NCBI GenBank assembly: GCA_019359615.1
Contig: JAHHHA010000003.1
Location: 1-64,000, forward strand
From: Cyanosarcina radialis HA8281-LM2
GTDB taxonomy: Bacteria > Cyanobacteriota > Cyanobacteriia > Cyanobacteriales > CCAP-1448
Direction: 5' to 3'
DNA length: 64,000 nucleotides
Position numbers and translations under genes: made by a program. Under the pieces are notes generated by a model, which made no database searches, was not told the DNA's origin, and was given only the letters and a program-made list of their open reading frames with translations. Of the stretch, positions 55,653 through 64,000 are shown in pieces (the first letter of the stretch is position 1; each line of letters starts with the position of its first letter).

Positions 55653-57503
55653 CTAAACTAGTTTTTTCTGTTTAAACTCCTTTCTAAACTCTCTGTAAGC
55701 CCTATTAATTGCTTGCATATAAAACTTGGCATTAGAAGTAGGATTCAGATCGGGGTGATACTCTCTAGCCAGCCGACGATAAGCTTGTTTGGCCTCGTTA
55801 AGGCTGGCATTCGGCTCGATTTTCAAGACTTGCCACCAATCGCCTGAGAGGATGCTGTCAACAGTAGATTCATCGCTGCTAATAGTTTGATGCCAGATGG
55901 CGATCTGCCCCTTACCATTACCGCTGACTAGAATTTTTCCATCGATACTAAAGGCAACAGGATAGCTGCTAGCTAAAGTTTGTAGCAGTTCTCCAGTATT
56001 TAGATTCCACAGCTTCACAGTTCCATCGTTGCTACCGCTGGCCAGAGTTTGTCGATCGCAACTTAGGGCAACAGAAAACACGCCTGCGGTATGACTGCTT
56101 AAGGTACGAATCAGTTCGCCAGTGCAGAGATTCCACAATTTAATCGTGCCGTCTCTACTCCCGCTGGCGAGGATTTTTCCGTCTGAATCGATCGCTACAG
56201 AGAACACCCAACCTGAATGCCCTGTTAAGGTACGAACTAATCCCCCATCTATTAAGCGCCAGATTTTGATTGTTCGATCGCTACTGCTGCTCGCGATTGT
56301 CTGTCCGTCTGGGCTAATAACAACAGATAGCACGCTGTCGGTATGTCCGTTGAGGGTCCGCAATATCTGTCCTGTATGAGCATTCCAAATTCTAATTAGG
56401 CGATCGCCCCCGCCACTAATAACTTTGCTCCCATCTGGACTGTAAGCAACTGAGTAGATAAAACCAGAATGGCTGGAGGCAGAATTCAAGTAGAAAAAAG
56501 TACGAAGAAAAGTTTTAGCCTTGAAATTCCAAGCAGTTATTTTACTATCGAAACTTCCACTAACGATCGTTTGTCCGTTGGGACTAATGGCAACAGCAGC
56601 AGCTTCTTTTTCCTGCCCCATAAAGGTAAAAAGATGTTTGCCAGAGTTCAAATCCCACAGCTTCACAGTGCGATCGTCACTACTACTAGCCAGAGTGCGA
56701 TCGTCATGACTAATAGCCACTGAATTAACTGTAGACAAGTGACCTTTAAGAATGTTTTTTTGCTGCCATGATTGAGATTTTTTGGGGGCAATAGCCGTTA
56801 ATTTTAGTTCTGATTCGGCTGTGAATTCAACGTTTTTAAACTTTGTAAAATTGAGATTTCCGTTATCTTGCAAAGCAGATATTTGAGCGGCAATGGACTG
56901 TAATTCTTGTTCTATCTTATCGGTTGAGATACTTTTTTCTAGAGTTTGAGCTTTAAGTAACTGCAATTCTTCTTCTATTTCCAGGGCCGCAAATTTCTGT
57001 TGCCATGCCAATTCAGCTAATAGTGGACTTAGTTCTTGAAGTGCTTGGTTATATGCTTCCTGCCATGAAATTTTATCCTCCATTCGCTCAAAAACTTGTG
57101 CGACCGATTCTTGACTGCCAGGCCGATCGATAATTTTCAATAGACCGTAAACAGCTAGTCCCACAACTGCACCTGCAACGGTAATAGGAGCAATACCCAA
57201 GCTGATGGCAGTCCCTTTAAAGGCTAACCCCATACCACCAACAGTTACAGAAACTCCTGCTCCCCCTAATCCTCCTAAAGCCGCAGCACTGAAAGCCGAA
57301 GCATCTCCTTCGACGATCGCTCGAAAAACTCCATAACTAGCAGCACCTGCAACTGCTCCAGCGGCTGTCACTGGAGCGATTCCCAATCCCACCGCCGTTC
57401 CTGAAAAAGATAATCCCATGCCACCAAGGGTGACAGAAACCCACGCCCCTGTAGCTGCACCTCCAGTTACAAATGCTGCTCCTGGTGCTGAGTTTGTTGC
57501 CAT
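55653..57503 (-). CDS. Glycine-rich membrane-segment / WD40 / DnaJ-domain fusion protein
   Basis: 616 residues. Residues about 10-125 hold a duplicated glycine-rich hydrophobic unit: GGMGLSFSGTAVGLGIAPVT then AGAVAGAASYGVFRAI (about 27-64), and GGMGLAFKGTAISLGIAPIT then VAGAVVGLAVYGLLKII (about 88-125). Each could form a glycine-zipper membrane hairpin. A coiled coil follows (about 130-225), then about seven WD40 repeats (about 250-535; units with SPDGQTIASSSSDRTIKIW). The C-terminal 60 residues are a J domain (WWQVLKIEPNASLNEAKQAY, HPD in REYHPDLNP), which would recruit an Hsp70. No known family joins these three parts that I recognise. No ribosome binding site is obvious before ATG 57501-57503. 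Gene neighbours (rfbA, purA) give no functional hint. Confidence 0.9.
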   Translation of the reverse strand: MATNSAPGAAFVTGGAATGAWVSVTLGGMGLSFSGTAVGLGIAPVTAAGAVAGAASYGVFRAIVEGDASAFSAAALGGLGGAGVSVTVGGMGLAFKGTAISLGIAPITVAGAVVGLAVYGLLKIIDRPGSQESVAQVFERMEDKISWQEAYNQALQELSPLLAELAWQQKFAALEIEEELQLLKAQTLEKSISTDKIEQELQSIAAQISALQDNGNLNFTKFKNVEFTAESELKLTAIAPKKSQSWQQKNILKGHLSTVNSVAISHDDRTLASSSDDRTVKLWDLNSGKHLFTFMGQEKEAAAVAISPNGQTIVSGSFDSKITAWNFKAKTFLRTFFYLNSASSHSGFIYSVAYSPDGSKVISGGGDRLIRIWNAHTGQILRTLNGHTDSVLSVVISPDGQTIASSSSDRTIKIWRLIDGGLVRTLTGHSGWVFSVAIDSDGKILASGSRDGTIKLWNLCTGELIRTLSSHTAGVFSVALSCDRQTLASGSNDGTVKLWNLNTGELLQTLASSYPVAFSIDGKILVSGNGKGQIAIWHQTISSDESTVDSILSGDWWQVLKIEPNASLNEAKQAYRRLAREYHPDLNPTSNAKFYMQAINRAYREFRKEFKQKKLV

Positions 57504-57630
57504 GGCTTTTTTGTCCTGAGAGCGGTTTTAATTTCTCAAGATTAAGCTAATTAAATTTCTCAGACTTCCGCAGAATTACGGATAGAAATTATCCCCATTG
57601 AGATAATCTCAGTATTTCGGCTATTTCTAG

Positions 57631-59279
<1,649 letters not shown>

Positions 59280-59609
59280 ATGAGTTCTGTAGTCAAAGTT
59301 GTCCAGCCTAGCGGCATTTTGGATGGGATCAAGGCTAATCAACTGCGTCGAGAGATTAGCGACGTGGTAGCTTCTGGAGCTACTACGGTCTTAATCGACT
59401 TAACCGATGTGACTTTTATGGATAGTTCTGGCTTGAGCGCTTTGGTGTCAGCTTTGAAAATGGTGCGCACGGCAGGGGGTAAATTGTATCTTTGCTCGAT
59501 TAACGACCAGGTAAAGATGGTATTTGAACTGACAAGAATGGATCGCGTATTTGACACTTTTAGCAACCGCAATGATTTTAACGCTGCGATCGCCAATCTC
59601 GAACCGTAA
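59280..59609 (+). CDS. STAS-domain anti-sigma factor antagonist (RsbV/SpoIIAA-like)
   Basis: 109 residues with a complete STAS fold: ILDGIKANQLRREISDVVAS, TVLIDLTDVTFMDSSGLSAL with the conserved DSSG serine pair that is phosphorylated in partner switching, KLYLCSINDQVKMVFELTRM. Dephosphorylated antagonist binds an RsbW-type kinase. Such a kinase (61939) and a PP2C phosphatase (59650) are encoded within 3 kb, which suggests one circuit. ATG start; convergent with the phosphatase gene. Confidence 0.92.
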   Translation: MSSVVKVVQPSGILDGIKANQLRREISDVVASGATTVLIDLTDVTFMDSSGLSALVSALKMVRTAGGKLYLCSINDQVKMVFELTRMDRVFDTFSNRNDFNAAIANLEP

Positions 59610-59649
59610 TCCAGCAATGATAAACCAGACAGTGATAAATCTTAAATAG

Positions 59650-60813
59650 CTAATTAATAAAGCCAACTTTAAGCAAAGATAAATCGTCTTCAAATAGATC
59701 GTTAGTAGTTAAAATTCTAATCTTTTCTATAACCTCTTTTAAGTTGTTAAAGTTATTCTTTTTGCACTCTATTAGTAATTCTATTAAAGAATCTATTCCC
59801 CAAATATTGTTATTTGTGTCTCTAATTTCATAAGCGCCATCGCTAAAAATATATAAAGTGCTATTAGGATCTATTTCTACCCGCTCTTCTTCAAATTGCC
59901 CATCATCTAAAATGCCAATGGGCAGACTGGGAGTACCTAGCTTTTTGACTTGCAGGTTGCTAGCAGAAGAGCCTACTAGTAAAATAGCAGGCGGATGTCC
60001 GGCATTAGCATAAATGAGTTGACGGGTAGTTTGGTGGTAGACTCCATACCAAATCGTGAAGTATTTATCTCCGTGTTCGTTCATGGGAAAAGCCTCATTC
60101 AAGGCTGCTAGTACCTGGCTGGGCTGAAAAAAATTGGTATGAGGTAGAGATTGCGATCGCATGACATTGAGAATTGAAACCGATAGCAACGCCGCACCAA
60201 CTCCATGTCCCGCCACATCTAAAAGATAAATAGCCAAGCAATTATCATCGAGTTGATAATAATCGAAGCAGTCTCCTCCCAATTGAGCCGAAGGTTGAAA
60301 TAAAGTCTCGATCGCGATCTTTCCAGTCTGAGGAGAAGGCAAAAGCGATCGCACGTATTCAGCCGCTTCATCTAGTTCGGTTTTTAATTTTTGATTGAGT
60401 GCTTGTAAAGTTGCTTTTTGACGGCGTAAGTCTTCATTGAGTTGATATAATCTCAATCCGGCTCGCACTCTAGCTTTTAATTCGTTTACCTCGATCGGCT
60501 TCGAGAGAAATTCATCAGCCCCTGCATCCAGGCCAACAATTCGATCTTCTACCTCTCCCTTAGCCGTGAGCAGGACGAAAAAAGTAGTAGATAATTCTGG
60601 ATCTGATTTAATCGTGCGGCATACTTCTAGCCCATCTAGAGGTGTCATCATCCAATCGCAGATAATTAGCGCTGGACGAATCTGGCGTGCTTTGGCAATA
60701 CCTTCCTCACCGTTGCTAACTACAGTAGCGTTATATCCTTGACTTTGAAACGTTCTTTTCAGAACTGTTCTCACTACCGGATCGTCATCAATTACCAAAA
60801 TTTGAAAGGTCAT
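59650..60813 (-). CDS. Response regulator with PP2C/SpoIIE-type phosphatase (RsbU-like)
   Basis: 387 residues. Receiver at 1-120 with D54 (IICDWMMTPLDG) and KPIE. A coiled linker (about 125-155, LNEDLRRQKATLQALNQKLK) leads to a SpoIIE/PP2C domain at about 165-385: GGDCFDYYQLDDNCLAIYLL, DVAGHGVGAALLS with metal aspartates, NAGHPPAILL, GILDDGQFEEE, IFSDGAYE and the DDLSLLKV end. Phosphorylation of the receiver probably sets phosphatase activity on the STAS antagonist next to it. Downstream of the REC-Hpt gene, 38 bp apart, in one operon. Confidence 0.93.
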   Translation of the reverse strand: MTFQILVIDDDPVVRTVLKRTFQSQGYNATVVSNGEEGIAKARQIRPALIICDWMMTPLDGLEVCRTIKSDPELSTTFFVLLTAKGEVEDRIVGLDAGADEFLSKPIEVNELKARVRAGLRLYQLNEDLRRQKATLQALNQKLKTELDEAAEYVRSLLPSPQTGKIAIETLFQPSAQLGGDCFDYYQLDDNCLAIYLLDVAGHGVGAALLSVSILNVMRSQSLPHTNFFQPSQVLAALNEAFPMNEHGDKYFTIWYGVYHQTTRQLIYANAGHPPAILLVGSSASNLQVKKLGTPSLPIGILDDGQFEEERVEIDPNSTLYIFSDGAYEIRDTNNNIWGIDSLIELLIECKKNNFNNLKEVIEKIRILTTNDLFEDDLSLLKVGFIN

Positions 60814-60834
60814 CAGTTATTTCCTATTCCCTAT

Positions 60835-60862
60835 GCCCCATGCCCCATGCCCTATGCCCTAT
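60835..60862. repeat. ATGCCCC/ATGCCCT simple repeat
   Basis: TATGCCCCATGCCCCATGCC and similar units between two minus-strand signalling genes, the same type as at 14540-14590 and 16240-16265. Confidence 0.7.
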
Positions 60863-61760
60863 TACCTAAAAAGGCTTGAATCCGATCGCGATATCCTTCT
60901 AACTCTGAAAGCAAATCGCTGGCCCCTGCAAGCTGTTTTTGCATTGCCATTCGTTCGAGTTGAGTCGCCGAAACTTGCATCGGCTTAGCCCCAACGTTGG
61001 CGCTAGAGCCTTTGATTTGATGCGCCTCTCGCTCTAAGGCAGAAAAATCTGGTTGGGCGAGTGCTAATTCGATCGCTTGTAGATGAATGGCAGCATCTTC
61101 GGCAAACATCTGTAAAAGTTCTAGTTCAAACTCTTGATTGTTTTCTGACAACTGATGTAAGTGTTCCCAATCGAAATCGATGAGATCCTCTTCCAGGCGA
61201 GCGTTTTGACTTTCTGGTTCTAATTCCATAATCGGCTGAGAAGTAAATATTGTTTGAGTCCAGCGATCTAGGACGGCTGACAATTGTTCTTTGGGCACGG
61301 GCTTACTGAGATAATCGTCCATGCCTGCCTCTAAACATTTTTGGCGATCGTCTTGCATAGCATTAGCAGTAATCGCCACTATTATGGGGTGGCGACCTCT
61401 GAGAAAAGCACTAGCTGGAGAGCTTTTGATTTCTTCTGTAGCTTGATATCCATCCTTGAGAGGCATTTGGCAATCCATCAAAATCAAATCGTAAGGCGCA
61501 GTTGACAGCAGATTCACAGCTTCTTGCCCGTTAGCAGCGACATCGACCTCATACCCCAAACTGCTTAGTTGCATCAGCAGCACTTTCTGATTTACTAAAT
61601 TATCCTCAGCTAACAAAATTTTTAACTGCGGTAGATCGCGAGTCATCGCGATCTCATTGGGGCTAGAGAGCAGTGCATCAGTAGGGATAGCATCTTCAGT
61701 CTGATGATGAGTTAAGGTGGTATGAGGATCGGCAGGTTTGAGGTGGTTTGATAATTCCAC
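60852..61760 (-). CDS. REC-Hpt phosphorelay protein
   Basis: 302 residues, start GTG 61758-61760 with TTAGGAG about 9 bases before. A 45-residue leader is followed by a receiver (ILLAEDNLVNQKVLLMQL, LILMDCQMPLKDG with the acceptor Asp, VAITANAM, DDYLSKPV) and an Hpt domain near the C-terminus (about 205-300) with the phosphohistidine in EREAHQIKGSSANVGA. The layout is that of the output end of a hybrid histidine kinase without the kinase. It could pass phosphate to the receiver-PP2C protein encoded right after it. Confidence 0.92.
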   Translation of the reverse strand: MELSNHLKPADPHTTLTHHQTEDAIPTDALLSSPNEIAMTRDLPQLKILLAEDNLVNQKVLLMQLSSLGYEVDVAANGQEAVNLLSTAPYDLILMDCQMPLKDGYQATEEIKSSPASAFLRGRHPIIVAITANAMQDDRQKCLEAGMDDYLSKPVPKEQLSAVLDRWTQTIFTSQPIMELEPESQNARLEEDLIDFDWEHLHQLSENNQEFELELLQMFAEDAAIHLQAIELALAQPDFSALEREAHQIKGSSANVGAKPMQVSATQLERMAMQKQLAGASDLLSELEGYRDRIQAFLGNRA

Positions 61761-61938
61761 TAAAGGCTACTCCTAAGACGGAACTGGCAGGATCTATGTC
61801 AGGATTTCCTCACTTAAAGCAAATTCGATTTACCAGTCCAGCAGTTCCGACTCTACAGCTAGTTTTTTGGGGTCGATCGATAAGTTATTTCCAGTTTAAA
61901 CTGGCTTTGTTGAAGTTGATGAAAAGGACTGGTGGCCG
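61761..61938. promoter_or_regulatory. Divergent region between the REC-Hpt and RsbW-like genes
   Basis: 178 bp with the 14-bp palindrome CCAGTTTAAACTGG at 61890-61903. Both divergent genes have ribosome binding sites. The palindrome is a possible operator, but no regulator is known. Confidence 0.3.
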
Positions 61939-62370
61939 TTGATATTCTTCAAAACAGCCAGAAGACAATTTCCTTCGGATCTGTATCTATTAGATGAAGT
62001 GCTGTCCTGGTTTAACCAGATCCATGAATCATTCATTCCGGCAAAAGTTTGGTCGCAATGTCAACTGGCGCTAGCCGAGGGATTTACCAATGCCGTTCGT
62101 CACGCCCACAAAGATTACTCAGCGGAAGTTCCAATTGAAATCGAAGTGACTATCTTGGCCGAATACCTGGAACTGCGAATTTGGGATCGAGGTTTGCCGC
62201 TGGATTTGCCAACCAAGCTTCAGCAAATGCAAGAAAATACGAACGAGCGGGCTGAAGGGGGACGAGGATTAATAATTTTGTTTAAGATGGCCGATACTTT
62301 GACCTATTCTCGTACAGAAGACGATCGCAATTGTTTGTTATTCGTCAAGCGGTTTGCCGAGGAGGAGTGA
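61939..62370 (+). CDS. RsbW-like anti-sigma factor / serine kinase
   Basis: 143 residues with GHKL-ATPase motifs: LALAEGFTNAVRHAH (N box), IWDRGLPLDL (G1) and GGRGLIILFKMAD (G2). Start TTG 61939, with AAGGA about 10 bases before. No ATG is available in frame upstream. In partner switching such a kinase phosphorylates the STAS antagonist (59280) and binds a sigma factor or another target. The target is not visible here. Confidence 0.85.
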   Translation: MIFFKTARRQFPSDLYLLDEVLSWFNQIHESFIPAKVWSQCQLALAEGFTNAVRHAHKDYSAEVPIEIEVTILAEYLELRIWDRGLPLDLPTKLQQMQENTNERAEGGRGLIILFKMADTLTYSRTEDDRNCLLFVKRFAEEE

Positions 62371-62458
62371 GGGGGAAGAGGGCAGGGGAAGCAGGGGAAG
62401 CAGGGGAAGCAGGGGAGAATTACTAACTCCGAACTCCTGACTTCTGACTTTTGACTTT
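62371..62458. repeat. GCAGGGGAA tandem repeat and CTCCTGA/CTTCTGA run
   Basis: GCAGGGGAAGCAGGGGAAGC (four units, 62382-62415), followed by ACTCCGAACTCCTGACTTCT, in the gap before glgC. Confidence 0.8.
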
Positions 62459-62534
62459 ATTACCCCCTTGCCAACTGCCCCGTACAGTTCGACACTGGAT
62501 TTGGGACTTCATAAGGCAGTTGAGAGGTTTTGTT

Positions 62535-63824
62535 GTGAAAAAAGTATTAGCTATTATTCTGGGAGGAGGGGCAGGCACGCGCCTTTATCCACTAACTAAG
62601 CTGCGGGCCAAACCAGCGGTGCCATTGGCAGGTAAGTATCGACTGATCGATATCCCTGTGAGCAACTGCATTAATTCAGAGATTTTTAAAATTTACGTCT
62701 TAACGCAATTCAACTCAGCATCTCTCAATCGCCACATCGCCCGTACCTACAACTTTACGGGGTTTAGCGACGGTTTTGTTGAGGTCCTAGCTGCCCAGCA
62801 AACGCCAGAAAACCCCAATTGGTTTCAGGGAACTGCTGACGCTGTGCGCCAATATATCTGGCTGTTGCAAGAGTGGGATGTAGATGAGTTTGTGATTCTC
62901 TCTGGAGATCACCTTTATCGGATGGACTATCGTTTATTCGTCCAACGCCATCGGGAAACTAATGCCGATATTACCCTTTCTGTAGTGCCGATCGATGCCA
63001 AACGAGCTTCAGATTTTGGTTTGATGAAGATCGATGCTTCCGGGCGAGTAGTTGACTTCAGCGAGAAGCCTAAAGGAGAAGCACTGGCTCAGATGCAAGT
63101 CGATACCACTGCTTTGGGACTGACTCCAGAACAGGCAAAGCAAAGTCCTTACATTGCTTCCATGGGGATTTACGTCTTCAAAAAAGAGGCGCTAATCGAA
63201 CTGTTGAGGGAATATCGAGATCAGACCGACTTTGGCAAAGAGATCATCCCCGCTGCTGCTCCCAAATTTAACGTTCAGGCTTTCTTGTTTGACGGCTACT
63301 GGGAAGATATCGGGACGATGGAATCTTTTTATGAAGCTAACTTGGCTCTGACGCGCCAACCCCAACCACCATTTAGCTTCTACGACGAGAACGCACCGAT
63401 TTACACCCGTTCTCGTTATTTGCCCCCCAGCAAGCTGCTCGACTGTCAGGTGACAGAATCGATGATCGGAGAAGGTTGCATTCTGAAAAATTGTCGCATC
63501 CATCATTCGGTTTTGGGAGTGCGATCGCGCGTTAATGCTGGCTGTACGATCGAAGACTCTCTGATCATGGGGTCAGACTTCTACGAGCCTTTTGCCGAAA
63601 GACAATCTAATTGCGATGTCGGTAAAATCTGCTTGGGCATTGGCGAAAATACGATCGTTCGTCGCGCCATCATCGACAAAAATGCTCGCATTGGTTGCAA
63701 TGTCAAGATTCTCAATAAAGATCGGATTGAAGAGGCCGAACGGGAAAGCCAAGGTTTTTACATCCGTAATGGCATCGTCGTGGTGCTGAAAAATGCCACG
63801 ATCCCAGACGAAACAGTGATTTAA
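62535..63824 (+). CDS. glgC: Glucose-1-phosphate adenylyltransferase
   Basis: 429 residues from GTG 62535 ([20 protein letters not shown]), the normal length and start for cyanobacterial GlgC; the frame is open 28 codons further up. Key sites are [20 protein letters not shown] (substrate/regulator region), [40 protein letters not shown] and a C-terminal left-handed beta-helix with lysines used for 3-phosphoglycerate activation ([20 protein letters not shown]). It makes ADP-glucose, the committed step of glycogen synthesis. It lies directly after the partner-switching genes. Confidence 0.97.
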   Translation: MKKVLAIILGGGAGTRLYPLTKLRAKPAVPLAGKYRLIDIPVSNCINSEIFKIYVLTQFNSASLNRHIARTYNFTGFSDGFVEVLAAQQTPENPNWFQGTADAVRQYIWLLQEWDVDEFVILSGDHLYRMDYRLFVQRHRETNADITLSVVPIDAKRASDFGLMKIDASGRVVDFSEKPKGEALAQMQVDTTALGLTPEQAKQSPYIASMGIYVFKKEALIELLREYRDQTDFGKEIIPAAAPKFNVQAFLFDGYWEDIGTMESFYEANLALTRQPQPPFSFYDENAPIYTRSRYLPPSKLLDCQVTESMIGEGCILKNCRIHHSVLGVRSRVNAGCTIEDSLIMGSDFYEPFAERQSNCDVGKICLGIGENTIVRRAIIDKNARIGCNVKILNKDRIEEAERESQGFYIRNGIVVVLKNATIPDETVI

Positions 63825-63837
63825 ACCAGAGTTGTAA

Positions 63838-63863
63838 AGGCGCGAGATCTCGCGTCTTTCTTT
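63838..63863 (+). terminator. Terminator of glgC
   Basis: CGCGAGATCTCGCG, a perfect 14-bp palindrome at 63841-63854, followed by TCTTTCTTT, begins 16 bases after the glgC stop. Confidence 0.7.
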
Positions 63864-63911
63864 ACAGAAAAGAACGGGAGCGTGAAAGCCCACTCTCTTC
63901 ATACCATTTGG

Positions 63912-63939
63912 GTACGGGCGCAATGCATTGCGCCCGTAC
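63912..63939. repeat. 28-bp perfect palindrome (GTACGGGCGCAATG)
   Basis: GTACGGGCGCAATG is followed at once by its exact complement. This is a frequent cyanobacterial dispersed palindrome. A diverged half-copy (GTAGGGGTGCAATCTATTGC) lies at 55562-55581 after rfbA. Confidence 0.75.
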
Positions 63940-64000
63940 GCAGGTATGCGAGCAAAACGGTATCAGAGGTTGGTTAAGCGGATTTAGTATGAGAGCCGAA

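Overview
The window is chromosomal DNA of a phycoerythrin-containing cyanobacterium. The evidence is very frequent GCGATCGC (HIP1) octamers, cpeBA with its lyase-type genes cpeY and cpeZ, many multi-domain response regulators and WD40 proteins, and intergenic DNA full of small palindromes and 7-8 bp tandem repeats typical of filamentous or colonial cyanobacteria. I cannot name the genus. I see no rRNA, tRNA, CRISPR array, transposase or prophage.

Left part (1-19140): a large Ser/Thr kinase with TPR and WD40 repeats runs off the left edge. Behind it lies an FHA-winged-helix gene whose 5' end is broken by a short repeat. A small membrane protein, a UbiB/ABC1 kinase, a HerA-like ATPase, a DUF1152 protein, an alpha/beta-hydrolase homologue lacking two triad residues and an unknown membrane protein follow. 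The minus-strand array cpeB-cpeA-cpeY-cpeZ encodes C-phycoerythrin and its bilin-attachment factors. Divergent from it is a response regulator with the domain order of RcaC (REC - OmpR-type DNA-binding domain - Hpt - REC - REC).

Middle (19721-23771): three co-directional genes of unknown function. The first encodes a very acidic protein with 20-residue tryptophan repeats at an exact 60-bp DNA period.

Polysaccharide locus (about 23.8-55.5 kb): ABC-transporter genes (one Wzm, two Wzt paralogues, one permease remnant), a PRTase-HAD-like fusion, five predicted sulfotransferases, an FrhB-like Fe-S protein next to a polysaccharide pyruvyl transferase, about nine glycosyltransferases (one fused to a hexapeptide acyltransferase), a Wzy/WaaL-like membrane protein, a Wzc-like chain-length/ATPase protein, and rfbC-rfbD-rfbA for dTDP-rhamnose. 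Together they suggest a sulfated, pyruvylated and acylated, rhamnose-containing surface or exopolysaccharide. No Wzx flippase, Wza outer-membrane channel or rfbB is present here.

Right part (55.6-64 kb): a glycine-rich membrane-segment/WD40/DnaJ fusion, purA, a partner-switching group (STAS antagonist, REC-PP2C phosphatase, REC-Hpt protein, RsbW-like kinase) and glgC. Several starts here are moved from the longest open frame to the start that fits the family or the ribosome binding site; the reason is given in each entry.
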